Source of the DNA: Coralloluteibacterium stylophorae
GTDB taxonomy: Bacteria > Pseudomonadota > Gammaproteobacteria > Xanthomonadales > Xanthomonadaceae
Direction of reading: 5' to 3'
Length of the DNA stretch: 64,000 bases
NCBI RefSeq assembly: GCF_018122625.2
Contig: NZ_JAGQFT020000001.1
Location: forward strand, 186,001 to 250,000
The notes below the pieces were generated by a model, which saw nothing but the letters and a program-made list of their open reading frames with translations, searched no databases and was not told the DNA's origin. Numbering within the stretch: the first letter of the stretch is position 1; each line of letters starts with the position of its first letter. The translations under genes and the position numbers were made by a program. Shown in pieces: positions 17,472 to 26,685 of this stretch.

Positions 17472-18724
17472 CGCACGCCCCGGTCGGGACTGGTCCAGAT
17501 CGCGCGCCGCGCACGCGGGCTGAGCAGGGTGGTCGGCAGCGCCACCACCGCGGTCAGCATGCCCAGCGCCCAGAACGCGAACGGATACCAGATCACCCAG
17601 TAGAAGTGCCGCGCCAGCTTCGGTTCGTAGCGGCGCTCGATCAGCAGGCTGACCGCGAACTGCAGCAGGCATACCACGGCCAGCACCACGCCGTGCCAGC
17701 GCGGCAGGATGGTGTCGACATGCAGCGCCGGCGGCATCGGCACCAGCAGTCCCAGCGCCCACAGCACGATGATCAAGAGCATGGTGTAGGCCCAGCCCAC
17801 GCTGAGTACGTATTCGGCGAGTACGCCCCACATCCGCCGCTTGCGCCAGCTGAGCACACCGAGGCCGTGGCTGAGCAGCACCTCGATGCCGCCGCGCGCC
17901 CAGCGCAGGCGCTGCGACCACAGCCCGCGGAAGGTCTCCGGCATCAGGATCCAGCACAGGGCGTTGGGCTCGTAGCGGATGTCCCAGTGGTCCATCTGCA
18001 GGCGCCAGGAGATATCGATGTCCTCGGTGACCATGTGGTCGTTCCAGTAGCCGATCCGGTGCAGCGCGGTGCGGCGGAACGCGCAGATCACCCCGGACAG
18101 GGTGAACAGCCGGCCGTAGACGCGCTGGGCGCGCTTGATCAGGCCGATGATCGCCGAGTATTCGCCCACCTGGGTGCGGCCCAGCAGGGTGGTGCGGTTG
18201 CGGATGCGCGGGTTGCCGGTGACCGCGCCAACGCGCGGACCGTCGAGCAGGTGGCCGATCATCCAGCGCACGGCGTGTTCGTCGAGGATGGCGTCGGCGT
18301 CGATGCACACCAGGTACTCCGAGCGCGCCGCCAATGCGCCCATGCGCAACGCGTTGGCCTTGCCCTGGTTGCTCTCGAGATGGATCACCCGCAGCCGCGG
18401 GTGCCGCGCGAGCATCGCGTCAAGGCGCGTCGGCGTGTCGTCGGTGCTGCCGTCGTCGACGACGATGATCTCGAAGTCCGGCCATGCCTGTCCGTCGAGG
18501 GCGGCGATGGTTTCCTCGATCGTCCCGGCCTCGTTGAAGCAGGGCACGAGGATGGACACCGGCGGCATGTGCGCCATGGGCGGCGGCCGGTCCGGCGGCG
18601 GCGCGCCGCGCTCCCGGCGCAGGTAGTAGTAGACGCCCCCCGCCATCCAGAAGAAGGCCATCACGATGGGATAGAAGAATGCGAAGCGGAAGAGCAGGGT
18701 CAGCGGCGGGAACGTTGGATCCAT
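17468..18724 (-). CDS. pgaC: poly-beta-1,6-N-acetylglucosamine synthase (GT2)
   Basis: Processive inner-membrane glycosyltransferase that polymerises GlcNAc from UDP-GlcNAc. The 418 residues comprise an N-terminal membrane helix (LLFRFAFFYPIVMAFFWMAG), then the family 2 domain with VSILVPCFNEAGTIEET, VVDDGST, the DAD metal motif, TEDIDISWRLQ (acceptor Asp) and QRLRWARGG (QxxRW). Four further hydrophobic helices sit near the C terminus. It starts 2 bp after pgaB, so coupling is likely. All motifs of a working processive GT2 are present. Confidence 0.95.
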   Translation of the reverse strand: MDPTFPPLTLLFRFAFFYPIVMAFFWMAGGVYYYLRRERGAPPPDRPPPMAHMPPVSILVPCFNEAGTIEETIAALDGQAWPDFEIIVVDDGSTDDTPTRLDAMLARHPRLRVIHLESNQGKANALRMGALAARSEYLVCIDADAILDEHAVRWMIGHLLDGPRVGAVTGNPRIRNRTTLLGRTQVGEYSAIIGLIKRAQRVYGRLFTLSGVICAFRRTALHRIGYWNDHMVTEDIDISWRLQMDHWDIRYEPNALCWILMPETFRGLWSQRLRWARGGIEVLLSHGLGVLSWRKRRMWGVLAEYVLSVGWAYTMLLIIVLWALGLLVPMPPALHVDTILPRWHGVVLAVVCLLQFAVSLLIERRYEPKLARHFYWVIWYPFAFWALGMLTAVVALPTTLLSPRARRAIWTSPDRGVR

Positions 18725-18726
18725 GC

Positions 18727-20613
18727 TCAGTGCTCGGGATAGGGGAATTCGCGCGCGGACATCGCGGCGCGCGCGTCGGGCAGCGGCGGGTGGTCGCGCA
18801 GGAAGTCGTCGGGGTAGTAGGCGAGGTGGCGCACACCGGCGGCCCGCAGCCGGCGCGCCTGCGCCTCGAGCGTGGCGCCGGGGACCGGCCTGCCGCGGCG
18901 CCAGTCGACCGTCTGCAGTTCGAACACCGTGCGCCGCAGGCCCTCCGGGCGCGCAGCCGCCGCCGCCGCCAGGGCGCGCATCCATGCACGCGGATCCTCG
19001 GCCTCTTCCAGCCACGGCATCGCCATCAGTGCGGTGAAGTCGTAGGCGGTGTTGAAGGCCTCGAGGTCCTGCGCGAACCAGGCCTCGCTCGCCGGTTCCA
19101 GCACCGGCCTCGCGAACAGGTTGCGCACCGTCACCAGCCGCGGTCGCCAGCGCTCCGCGGCCTGCTTCAGGCCGAGGGTGAAGTCGATGAGCGCCCGCGT
19201 GCGCGCCGCCGGATCGCGCGGATGGAAGTCGCCTAGTTCGTCGTCGCGCAGGTAGGCGTCGTCGTGGAACAGCAGGCCTTCGAAGTAGCTGCCGACGGCG
19301 AGGTCCTCGTAGAGCTCGGCGACGATGCGACGGGTACGTACATCGCGCGGATCCAGGCGCGGGATGTCGGCCGGATCCGGCGCGGCGATGGCCAGCGCAC
19401 GCTGCAGCACCGGGTCGGGCAGCTCGAAGCCGAGCACCGGCATCCACGCGAACACCCGCACCCGCGCGCGCGTGCGCAGCTGCCAGGCCACGCGGTTGAA
19501 CAGGTCGGCCCGCATCGGCATGTGCCGGTTCGGGTAGTACAGCGCCTCGGCAGCGCCGTCGCCGTCGGGGTCGGCGAAGGCCTGCAGGAAGACGTGGCTC
19601 GGGCCGATGCGGCGGATGCGCTCGACCAGCACGTCGAGGTTGCGCTCGGTCTGCGCCGGGTCGGGATCGTAGACGTAGTCGAGGTCGACCTGGATCGCGC
19701 GCATGCCCTCGCGGGCGAGGTCGCGGTGCAGCTCGTGGACCAGGTCGCTCACGCTCGGGTTGTCGTACATGAGCAGGCGCGCGAGGCTGCCGAGGTCGGA
19801 GCTCTCGGCGCTGCCGCGGTTGCGCTCGCCGAGGTCGGCCTCGGCGCTGCGTCCCTCCAGGTCGAACGAAAGCGGCATCCCGAGCGCGGTGGCAATGCCG
19901 TTGGTGACGTCGCTATAGGCCGCGTACGGCCACACCATCACCCGCGGCCGCGCTCCGGCGCCGGCCTCGATGGCGGCGACGCTGGCGCGCAGGTCGGCAT
20001 CGATGCGGGCGCGGTAGTCGGCCTCGGACTCGTAGCCGGCGTCGGCGTCGTGGATGCGCGTGATCGCCGCCGGGGTCAGGTTGCCCTGCGGATTGCCCGG
20101 CACGCCGCGGTGCAGGTCGTGCGAGTGCGAGGCGATCTCGACCAGCCCCGAGGCGCGCATCTCGCGCAACTGCGCCCAGGTGAGGAAGTCGGCGCGGTCG
20201 AAGTCGCGCGGGCCGTAGGGCACGACCCGTCCCGGCGCCAGGTCGACCCACCCCGAGACCACCGCGACCAGCGCCGGATACCCGTAGGCGCGCAGCAGCG
20301 GGAACGCCCTGGTGTAGGTGCTGCGCAGGCCGTCGTCGAAGGTCAGCAGCACGGCCTTGTCCGGCAGTGGCGCGGTGCCCGCGCGCGCGTCGAGGACGGC
20401 CTGGACGTCGACCGGCGTGTAACCGTGCGCGTGCAGCCAGTCCAGGTGCGCGGCGAAGTTCGCGGTGGAGACCGCATAGCGGTCCGGATCGCCGCTGGGC
20501 GCCACGTCGTCGCGAATGTCGTGGTAGCTCAGCACCAGCAGGGCGCGTGCCGGTGCCGGCAGCAGCGCCGCCCACAGGCACAGGAGGCCGAGGACGAGGG
20601 TGCGCGCGCTCAC
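18727..20613 (-). CDS. pgaB: poly-beta-1,6-N-acetylglucosamine N-deacetylase PgaB
   Basis: Periplasmic protein that partly deacetylates the polymer to allow export. The 628 residues start with a signal peptide cut near APARA (residue 24); there is no lipobox Cys, unlike the E. coli lipoprotein. The CE4/NodB deacetylase domain shows SYHDIRD, LLTFDDG (Asp93-Asp94) and the metal motif ASHSHDLH. The C-terminal half is the glycoside-hydrolase-like PgaB domain with QVDLDYVYDPDPAQTERN. The start is GTG 20613, overlapping the pgaA stop as GTGA with a GGGGG ribosome site. The open frame upstream lies inside pgaA. Confidence 0.94.
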   Translation of the reverse strand: MSARTLVLGLLCLWAALLPAPARALLVLSYHDIRDDVAPSGDPDRYAVSTANFAAHLDWLHAHGYTPVDVQAVLDARAGTAPLPDKAVLLTFDDGLRSTYTRAFPLLRAYGYPALVAVVSGWVDLAPGRVVPYGPRDFDRADFLTWAQLREMRASGLVEIASHSHDLHRGVPGNPQGNLTPAAITRIHDADAGYESEADYRARIDADLRASVAAIEAGAGARPRVMVWPYAAYSDVTNGIATALGMPLSFDLEGRSAEADLGERNRGSAESSDLGSLARLLMYDNPSVSDLVHELHRDLAREGMRAIQVDLDYVYDPDPAQTERNLDVLVERIRRIGPSHVFLQAFADPDGDGAAEALYYPNRHMPMRADLFNRVAWQLRTRARVRVFAWMPVLGFELPDPVLQRALAIAAPDPADIPRLDPRDVRTRRIVAELYEDLAVGSYFEGLLFHDDAYLRDDELGDFHPRDPAARTRALIDFTLGLKQAAERWRPRLVTVRNLFARPVLEPASEAWFAQDLEAFNTAYDFTALMAMPWLEEAEDPRAWMRALAAAAAARPEGLRRTVFELQTVDWRRGRPVPGATLEAQARRLRAAGVRHLAYYPDDFLRDHPPLPDARAAMSAREFPYPEH

Positions 20614-22685
20614 GGCTGCCCCCAGCGATAGCCGAGGTCGAACATGATCCGCTGCTCGCGGGCGCCGTCGTAGACCGGGCGCGACCAGGCCGCCCCGTAG
20701 TCGAGCACGCGGCCTAGGCCGAGCCGCCACGCGTGCCGGTAGGCGACGGTGGGCACCCAGTGCGTGCCGTGGCCCTCCTGCCAATAGGGACCGGCGCCGA
20801 TCTCCAGGCGCTGGCGGAACTCGCGTTCGTAGCGGCGCCAGCCGAGATGGTCGATGCGCAGGCCGAGCTGCGCCGAGGCGTCGCGCCGCGGGTTGAAATA
20901 GGACACGTCCCGATCCCGGCCACGACTGGCGTAGCCGGCACCGAGGAGGTCGATGCGCAGGTGCGGCCGACGCGCGACCAGGGCGGACGCGTCGAGCCCG
21001 AACTGCTCGCGGCGGTTGCCGTCTTCGTAGCGCAGCTGGCCCAGGCGCGCGTCGACCACCAGCGTGTCGTCGCGGCTGAAGCGCAGCCCTGCACGGACGC
21101 TGTCGGCGCCGATGCCCAGGCGACGCGCCTGCATCGACCCATCCGGATCCCGCGTCCTCGCCTCCGCGTAGCCGAGCCAGGCATCGGAGACGCGCCAGTC
21201 GGCGGCGACCCGCAGCGCCGGGCCGCCGCCGTCGGCGTCGAGCACGTGCGCGGCGGACGCGGCCACGTGCAGGCGATCATGGACGTAGTCGATGCCGACC
21301 CCGGCGCTGCGATAGCGCGTGCGCGCGCCGTCGAAGTCGGCGCGGCGCGCGAGCGCGGACGCCGTCACCCGCCAGCGGTCCGCGAGCAGCGGCGAGGCGA
21401 GCTCGACCTGCAGCGCAGCGTCTTCCGCGCCCAGCGGCGAAGCCGAGGTGCCGCCGTCGCGGGCATCGCTGCGCCCGCCGCTGGCGCCGAGCTCGAACTG
21501 CCAGCCGCGGCTGCGCGCGAATTCGCGTTCTGCGCGCGCCACCTGCGGGTCGCGCCGATAGCGTGCGGTCACCTCCGCCAGCGCCCTGCGCGCCTCGGCG
21601 TGGCGCTGCAGCGCGGTGAGCGCGCCGACGCGCCCCAGCCGTGCGCCGCGGGTGCGCGGGTCGAGGGTCAGCGCGCCGTCGTAACGCTCCAGCGCCGCGG
21701 CAGCGCGGCCGCGCTGCTGCAGGACGCCGCCGAGCGCCGCCTGCAGCGAGGCATTGGAAGGCGCGATGCGCGCGAGCGCGCGCAGGCTGGCCTCGGCGCC
21801 CGCGGTGTCGCCGGCGAGGCTGCGCGCCAGCGCCAGGTTGCTGTCGGCCTTGTAGCGGTCCCAGTTCTCGTAGCCGAAGCCGGCGCCGAGGCGCCGTGGC
21901 CATGCCGGCTGCCCGGCGGCGAGACGCTCGAACACCGGCAGCGCTGCGTCGAAGCGCTCGGTCTCGATCAGGGCGAAGCCGAGCAGGATGCGCGCGTCGA
22001 CGTGAGCGGGCATGGCCTCCAGCGCGGCTACCAGTACCGGCAGCGCGGCCTGCGGCTGGCGCAGCGCGAGCATCGAGTCTGCAACCGTCGGCAGCGCCCA
22101 GGCTGGCACTGCCACGCCGTCGTCGTGCAGCGCACGATAACCGGCGACGACCTCGGCGTGCCGGGCCAGGCCGTTGAGCGCGACGAGGCGGTCGACACGC
22201 AGCCGCGTGGCCTGCCAGTCGGTGCGGCGTGGCGCGTCGGCGGCCAGCGCGTCCGCATGCGCCAGCGCGTCCTCCATCGCCTCGAAGCGGGCGCTCTCGC
22301 GCCGCGGATAGGTCGCACCCCAGCGCACGCGCGCAGCGATGGCGTCGCCCTCGATGGCCTCGCGCTGGTGGTCGGCGAACGCCTGCGGCCAGGCCCTGGC
22401 TTGCCCGGCGGCGAGCGTGGCCGCACCGATCTCCGCCAGCACCAGCGCGCGCCCGCGGTAGGCGGCGTCGTCTTCGGGATCGGCCGTCAGCAGGCGCTGG
22501 TAGACAGCCAACGCGGCGACGGTATCGCCTTCGTCGCGCAACGCCTGCGCAAGCGCAAGTCCCGCCTCGCGGCCGGAGCCCGGCACGGCCGCTTCCTGCG
22601 CCGCGCCGGGCGCGGACGGGGGAAGAAGGGCGAGGAAAAGGAGGGAGGAAAGGGCGAGGGTCTGGGAGCTGTGTCGAGTCCGCAC
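20610..22685 (-). CDS. pgaA: poly-N-acetylglucosamine outer-membrane export porin
   Basis: Outer-membrane secretin-like porin that exports the polymer. The 691 residues comprise a signal peptide (LALSSLLFLALL, cut near GAA), a helical TPR superhelix over the first ~400 residues with repeated AL.RY/AEA patterns, and a C-terminal beta barrel ending in RIMFDLGYRWGQP. I place the start at GTG 22685 because the signal peptide then starts with a basic RTRH; another GTG at 22730 is in frame. It heads pgaABCD, which is on the minus strand and divergent from a lipoprotein gene. Confidence 0.92.
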   Translation of the reverse strand: MRTRHSSQTLALSSLLFLALLPPSAPGAAQEAAVPGSGREAGLALAQALRDEGDTVAALAVYQRLLTADPEDDAAYRGRALVLAEIGAATLAAGQARAWPQAFADHQREAIEGDAIAARVRWGATYPRRESARFEAMEDALAHADALAADAPRRTDWQATRLRVDRLVALNGLARHAEVVAGYRALHDDGVAVPAWALPTVADSMLALRQPQAALPVLVAALEAMPAHVDARILLGFALIETERFDAALPVFERLAAGQPAWPRRLGAGFGYENWDRYKADSNLALARSLAGDTAGAEASLRALARIAPSNASLQAALGGVLQQRGRAAAALERYDGALTLDPRTRGARLGRVGALTALQRHAEARRALAEVTARYRRDPQVARAEREFARSRGWQFELGASGGRSDARDGGTSASPLGAEDAALQVELASPLLADRWRVTASALARRADFDGARTRYRSAGVGIDYVHDRLHVAASAAHVLDADGGGPALRVAADWRVSDAWLGYAEARTRDPDGSMQARRLGIGADSVRAGLRFSRDDTLVVDARLGQLRYEDGNRREQFGLDASALVARRPHLRIDLLGAGYASRGRDRDVSYFNPRRDASAQLGLRIDHLGWRRYEREFRQRLEIGAGPYWQEGHGTHWVPTVAYRHAWRLGLGRVLDYGAAWSRPVYDGAREQRIMFDLGYRWGQP

Positions 22686-22848
22686 GAAACCTTGAACGGA
22701 GCGCCGGGTGGGGGCGCCTTCGGCCGACACAGCGTCCGGCCGTCTCGGAAAACGGGCGGAACCGTGACGGAGTTCGCGTCAAAGCGATGTGTGCTGCCGT
22801 GCAGCATCGCCCGCACCGGCGTCCTCGACGCCGTGCGGTCCGCCGCGC

Positions 22849-22878
22849 TTGCCGCCCCTTGCGTGCGGCCGCTACAGT
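22849..22878 (+). promoter_or_regulatory. putative promoter of the lipoprotein-lipase pair
   Basis: TTGCCG (22849-22854), 18 bases, TACAGT (22873-22878), 45 bp before the ATG at 22923, in the 237-bp gap between pgaA and the lipoprotein gene. Moderate match to sigma-70 consensus. No clear pgaA promoter is visible in the rest of the gap. Confidence 0.35.
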
Positions 22879-22922
22879 CGATCCGCACTCCCGCCCGCGG
22901 CGGGAGCCAGGGACTGCCACTC

Positions 22923-23555
22923 ATGGACGATCGACATCACCTGCGGCCGACGCCACGTCGGCGTGCCCGCGCGCTCACGATCGCCCTGCTGGCGGCGCTC
23001 ACCACGACGACGGGATGCCAGGGCGTGACCGCGAAGACAGACGACGGACGGACGATCCGGCCGGACAACACGGTGGCGGACTGGCCGCTGAAGTTCGTGC
23101 AGCACAGTTTCGGGGCGGCCTGCTACTCCACTTACGGCTGCCACATCACCTACGCCGGGCATCTGGTGAAGGACGATCCGGATGACAGGTTGAAGCGTTC
23201 GTCTGCGTCGCTGGGTGACAAATATCCGAAGAACCTCGGCGGCGGCTGGCTCGGGATCTTCAACTTCCCGCCGCCGGCGCAGGTCCGCTGGCGTTCCCAG
23301 GACGGGGTGGCGCACGAAGCGGAGGTCGACATGGCGGCGGTCTTCCCGGACCAGCTGATCCGGCACGAGGTGCCGCGCGAGGACGTCCGCGAGGGCGTGT
23401 CGATCGGCAATCCGGAGATCGTGCTCGAGGTCAACGACCGCACGATCAACGTCTGGATGCGTTCCTTGATTCCCACGAAGTCGCTGCAGAAGCCGGGCAA
23501 TCCCCACAGCGGCTTCAGGTACGAACCGGTCCTGGTCTGGAGCCGGACCTACTGA
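22923..23555 (+). CDS. putative lipoprotein, possible immunity protein of the adjacent lipase
   Basis: 210-residue exported protein. A basic N terminus and hydrophobic core (LTIALLAALTTTTGCQG) end in a weak lipobox with Cys32, so it is probably a lipoprotein. The mature part has paired Cys in CYSTYGCHITY, a GIFNFPPPAQVRWRS strand, and an EVNDRTINVWMRS tail. I recognise this pattern (DUF3304-like) as a partner of DUF2235/Tle lipases, but that is memory rather than a search. Periplasmic location is what an immunity protein against a periplasm-acting phospholipase effector would need. The gene is 24 bp upstream of the lipase gene and likely in one transcript. Confidence 0.6.
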   Translation: MDDRHHLRPTPRRRARALTIALLAALTTTTGCQGVTAKTDDGRTIRPDNTVADWPLKFVQHSFGAACYSTYGCHITYAGHLVKDDPDDRLKRSSASLGDKYPKNLGGGWLGIFNFPPPAQVRWRSQDGVAHEAEVDMAAVFPDQLIRHEVPREDVREGVSIGNPEIVLEVNDRTINVWMRSLIPTKSLQKPGNPHSGFRYEPVLVWSRTY

Positions 23556-23579
23556 TCCACAACGACAGGGACTGTCGAC

Positions 23580-24947
23580 ATGGGCGGAGAGAACCATCCC
23601 GATGGCGTGTCCACGGTTTCCGCGACAGCGGAGGACCTGGAGACGTATGCGCGCGCGAGTCGCGAGCTGGGGGCGTTCCAGTCGCCCGCGCTGGTCGGCG
23701 CTGCGCGGCCGAACGAAAGGCTCTACCTCGCCGCCTTCGACGGCACCGGCAACAGCATGCTGCGCGACGCGCCGGAGAAGCACACGAACGTCGCCCGCAT
23801 CTATAGGCAGGTTTACGACCTGCGCGACGAAGGCATCGACACCATCCGCGGCGGCTATGTCGAAGGCGTCGGCACGCAAGGCGGGTGGTCGGGCAGGTGG
23901 GACCAGATGACCGGCCACACCTACGACGCGCGCCTGGAAGAGATGTACCTCCAGTTCGCCACCCAGGCGGCCGAATGGATCGCGGAGAACCCGGACGCCG
24001 ACATCCGCCTCGCCACCATCGGCTTCAGCCGCGGCGGCGAGCAGGCCGCCGGATTCACCCGCCTGGTCGAGGAGCGCGGCATCCAGAGCCCGCTAGGCGC
24101 GGTGATCGAGCGCGACCGCCACGGCCTCATCACCAGCGCCACCTATCCCGGCCCACCGCTGCGCGCGCCCGGCAGCGTGGTGCAGGCGGTTGGCCTGTTC
24201 GACCCCGTCGGCACCGGGGAACCGCGCGACCACGACCGCCGGCTGCCGCCCTCGGTGGTCTCGGGCTTCCAGATCACCGCCGACGACGAGATCCGCAATC
24301 TCTTCCTGCTCACCCACATCCTCGATCCCGGGGCGACCGCCGACGGCCGCTTCCTCAGCGTCCGCGTCGCCGGCGCCCACAGCGACATCGGCAGCGGCTA
24401 TGCGCTCGACGGGCTGGGCATCCGCAGCGGCAACCTGATGATCGACTACCTCAATTCGCTCAGCGAGCAGCCCTTCCTGCAGAAGGCCGAGGAGCCGACG
24501 GACCCACGACGCAACGTGATCCACCGCTCCGAGGAACACCTCTTCATCTACCGCACCTCGATCCACGACCGCACCGGCGAACGTGGCCATGTGGACCTGC
24601 TCGCCCCGCCGGCGCTGTGCCGGATCGACTGCCGCGACGCGGAGCCGCGCAACGAAGCGATGGCGGCAGGGCTGACGTGGCGGCCGGTGGAGATCGGTCC
24701 CGTGCCGCCCGGCATCGCGGCGCAGATCGAGGCGCTCCCCCATGTGTCGATGGTCGGCCGCCTGCTCGAGGCGGCGCGCGAGGGCGACATCGCGAAGGTC
24801 GAGCGGCTCACCCTCGACCATGCCGCAAGTGCGGAAGGCCAGGCCTGGCTGCAGCGCGGCCAGGCGCAGTTGCAGGAGGCCGAGCGCGCGGCGCCTCCGC
24901 CGATACCGCCGCGGGAGGCGTCGGCACCGCCGCCTATGGTGCATTGA
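23580..24947 (+). CDS. DUF2235 / Tle1-like alpha/beta-hydrolase, putative T6SS phospholipase effector
   Basis: 455-residue predicted lipase. It has the DUF2235 opening AAFDGTGNS (F53-N58), the nucleophile elbow GFSRG (Ser150), and an AHSDIGSGY segment (His267-Asp269) typical of Tle1-class enzymes. The C-terminal tail is helical and ends in a Pro-rich stretch. There is no signal peptide, as expected for a type VI secretion cargo. A lipoprotein gene precedes it as possible immunity partner. No vgrG, PAAR or T6SS structural genes are in the window, so delivery is inferred. A housekeeping intracellular lipase is the alternative. Confidence 0.7.
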   Translation: MGGENHPDGVSTVSATAEDLETYARASRELGAFQSPALVGAARPNERLYLAAFDGTGNSMLRDAPEKHTNVARIYRQVYDLRDEGIDTIRGGYVEGVGTQGGWSGRWDQMTGHTYDARLEEMYLQFATQAAEWIAENPDADIRLATIGFSRGGEQAAGFTRLVEERGIQSPLGAVIERDRHGLITSATYPGPPLRAPGSVVQAVGLFDPVGTGEPRDHDRRLPPSVVSGFQITADDEIRNLFLLTHILDPGATADGRFLSVRVAGAHSDIGSGYALDGLGIRSGNLMIDYLNSLSEQPFLQKAEEPTDPRRNVIHRSEEHLFIYRTSIHDRTGERGHVDLLAPPALCRIDCRDAEPRNEAMAAGLTWRPVEIGPVPPGIAAQIEALPHVSMVGRLLEAAREGDIAKVERLTLDHAASAEGQAWLQRGQAQLQEAERAAPPPIPPREASAPPPMVH

Positions 24948-24976
24948 GTCCGGCAGGCCGGCGTGCGGGCACGAAA

Positions 24977-24997
24977 AAGCCGGCGCGAGGCCGGCTT
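24977..24997 (-). terminator. intrinsic terminator of tRNA-Pro
   Basis: 8-bp stem (24977-24984 with 24990-24997), loop of five. On the minus strand it is followed by a T run (complement of the A run at 24974-24978), so it is the terminator for the tRNA gene. It may also stop the lipase transcript on the plus strand. Confidence 0.75.
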
Positions 24998-25010
24998 CGT
25001 CGTCGAATCT

Positions 25011-25087
25011 TGGTCGGGGAGACAGGATTTGAACCTGCGACTTCTACGTCCCGAACGTAGCGCTCTACCAGGCTGAGCTACACCCCG
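25011..25087 (-). tRNA. tRNA-Pro (anticodon CGG)
   Basis: 77-nt tRNA on the minus strand with encoded CCA. The anticodon stem CTACG/CGTAG encloses the loop TTCGGGA, giving anticodon CGG (reads CCG). D-arm GTAGCTCAGCCTGGTAGAGC and T-loop TTCAAAT are standard. The acceptor stem pairs except position 6, where T6 faces T67 (plus-strand base 25020); the other six pairs are intact. It lies 75 bp after hemN on the same strand, with its own terminator. Confidence 0.93.
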
Positions 25088-25161
25088 ATTCGTGAGCCGC
25101 GCATGATACGCGGGCAGGGCCATTCCCGGCAAGCATCCCGTGCGCGATCGGCGGCGCGCGC

Positions 25162-26541
25162 TCAGACCCCCGGCGCATGGCGGGTCGAGCCGCCGGTGCG
25201 GCTGTCGAACACCGCGCACAGGCTGCGCACCAGCGGCCGCCCGCGCGGCGTGGCCCCGACCCAGTCGCCGCTGCGCCAGGCGAGTCCATCCGCGATCAAC
25301 TGGTCGAGCATCGCCGGATCCACCACCAGCTCGTCGGCGCTGCGTCCGGCCGCGGCCGCCAGTGCGCCTAGCGGCGCGCTGAAGTCGCACATCAGGCGTT
25401 CGATCAGCGTGCGCCGCAGGCGGTCGTCGTCGTCGAGCGCGTGCCCGCGGGCGACCGGCAGCCGCCCGTGCTCCAGGGCCTCGCGCCAGAGCGGGGTGGC
25501 CGCCACGTTCTGCGCATAGCCCTGGGCGAACTGGCCGATCGCCGAGGCGCCGAGCCCGATCAGCGTCGCGGCCCGGTCGCTGCTGTAGCCCTGGAAGTTG
25601 CGCGCCAGCGGCTGCGTCGCCAGCGCGTCGCCCGGCAGGGCGTAGTGGTCCATCCCGACGGCCAGGTAGCCGGCGTCGAGAAGGTCGGCATGCGCCGCCT
25701 CGCGCAGGCGATGGCGCAGGAGGGTGTCCGGGAGGCGGTCGGCCGGGATCAGGCGCTGGTGGCGCTGGCGCTGCGGAAGATGCGCATAGCCGTACACCGC
25801 GATCCGCTCCGGCCGCAGCGCCGCGGCCAGCGCCACCGTGCGGCGGATGCTCGTCTCGGTCTGCCCCGGCAGGCCATGGATCAGGTCGAAGTTGATGCCG
25901 GCGATGCCGGCGTCGCGCAGCCAGCGCACCGCCTGCTCGACCAGGGCATAGGGCTGCTCGCGATGGATCAGCGCCTGCACCTCGGGGTCGAAGTCCTGGA
26001 TACCGAGGCTGATCCGGGTAAAGCCGGCGATGCCGAGCGCCAGCGCGAACTCCGCGGTCAGCGAGCGCGGATCGATCTCCATCGCCAGCTCGGCGTCGGC
26101 GCGCACATCGAAGCGGCCGGCGAGGCGGCCGAGCACGCGCCCGAGTTCGGTCTGCGACATCAGGTTGGGCGTACCGCCGCCGAAGTGGATCGCGCTCACC
26201 GGCTGGCGGCGGCCGAGGCGCTCGGCGACCAGGTCGATCTCGCGCAGCAGCAGGTCGACATAGGCCGACACCCGCTCGCGGTGGTGGCGGGTGGCCTGGG
26301 TGCGGCAGCCGCAGTACCAGCACAGCGCGGCGCAGTAGGGCACGTGCAGGTAGAGCGAGATCGCCTCGCCGGGGGGCACCGCGGCCAGCCAGCGGGCGTA
26401 GGTCGCCTCGTGGAGCGCGCTGAACTGCGCCGCGGTGGGGTAGCTCGTGTAGCGCGGCACCGGCCGCGCGTAGCGGGCCAGCAGGGTGGGCGGCAGGGCG
26501 ATGCCGGCGTCGCTCGCCACGTCCTCAGCGATCGCGGCCAT
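25162..26541 (-). CDS. hemN: oxygen-independent coproporphyrinogen III oxidase
   Basis: Radical-SAM enzyme that decarboxylates coproporphyrinogen III to protoporphyrinogen IX without oxygen. The protein has 459 residues. The Fe-S cluster motif is Cys70-x3-Cys74-x2-Cys77, with the additional Cys79 (CAALCWYCGC), followed by the SAM-binding HFGGGTPN and the ISLGIQDFDPEVQ and GINFDLIHGLPGQT blocks. The C-terminal HemN domain is present. The ATG at 26541 is inside the end of cydX (17-bp overlap), so the gene belongs to the cytochrome bd operon. That makes sense because heme must be made at low oxygen when the bd oxidase is in use. Confidence 0.95.
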   Translation of the reverse strand: MAAIAEDVASDAGIALPPTLLARYARPVPRYTSYPTAAQFSALHEATYARWLAAVPPGEAISLYLHVPYCAALCWYCGCRTQATRHHRERVSAYVDLLLREIDLVAERLGRRQPVSAIHFGGGTPNLMSQTELGRVLGRLAGRFDVRADAELAMEIDPRSLTAEFALALGIAGFTRISLGIQDFDPEVQALIHREQPYALVEQAVRWLRDAGIAGINFDLIHGLPGQTETSIRRTVALAAALRPERIAVYGYAHLPQRQRHQRLIPADRLPDTLLRHRLREAAHADLLDAGYLAVGMDHYALPGDALATQPLARNFQGYSSDRAATLIGLGASAIGQFAQGYAQNVAATPLWREALEHGRLPVARGHALDDDDRLRRTLIERLMCDFSAPLGALAAAAGRSADELVVDPAMLDQLIADGLAWRSGDWVGATPRGRPLVRSLCAVFDSRTGGSTRHAPGV

Positions 26542-26635
26542 GGTCCTGCTGCTCGCGCATTTCGAACCACATCCCGTTGAGGATGGCGAAGGTGGCGGCG
26601 AGGCCGACACCGAGGATCCAGGCGAAATACCACAT
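26525..26635 (-). CDS. cydX: cytochrome bd oxidase small subunit CydX
   Basis: 36-residue single-helix protein MWYFAWILGVGLAATFAILN... with the conserved MWYFAWILG start and GMWFE after the helix, diagnostic of CydX (YbgT). It binds CydA and stabilises the haem d centre. It lies 50 bp after cydB and its end overlaps the start of hemN. The length is typical for the family. Confidence 0.92.
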   Translation of the reverse strand: MWYFAWILGVGLAATFAILNGMWFEMREQQDHGRDR

Positions 26636-26685
26636 GGTCGATGTTCTCCATGGCGGGGGAAGCCGGCGCCCGCCGTCGCCGGGGG

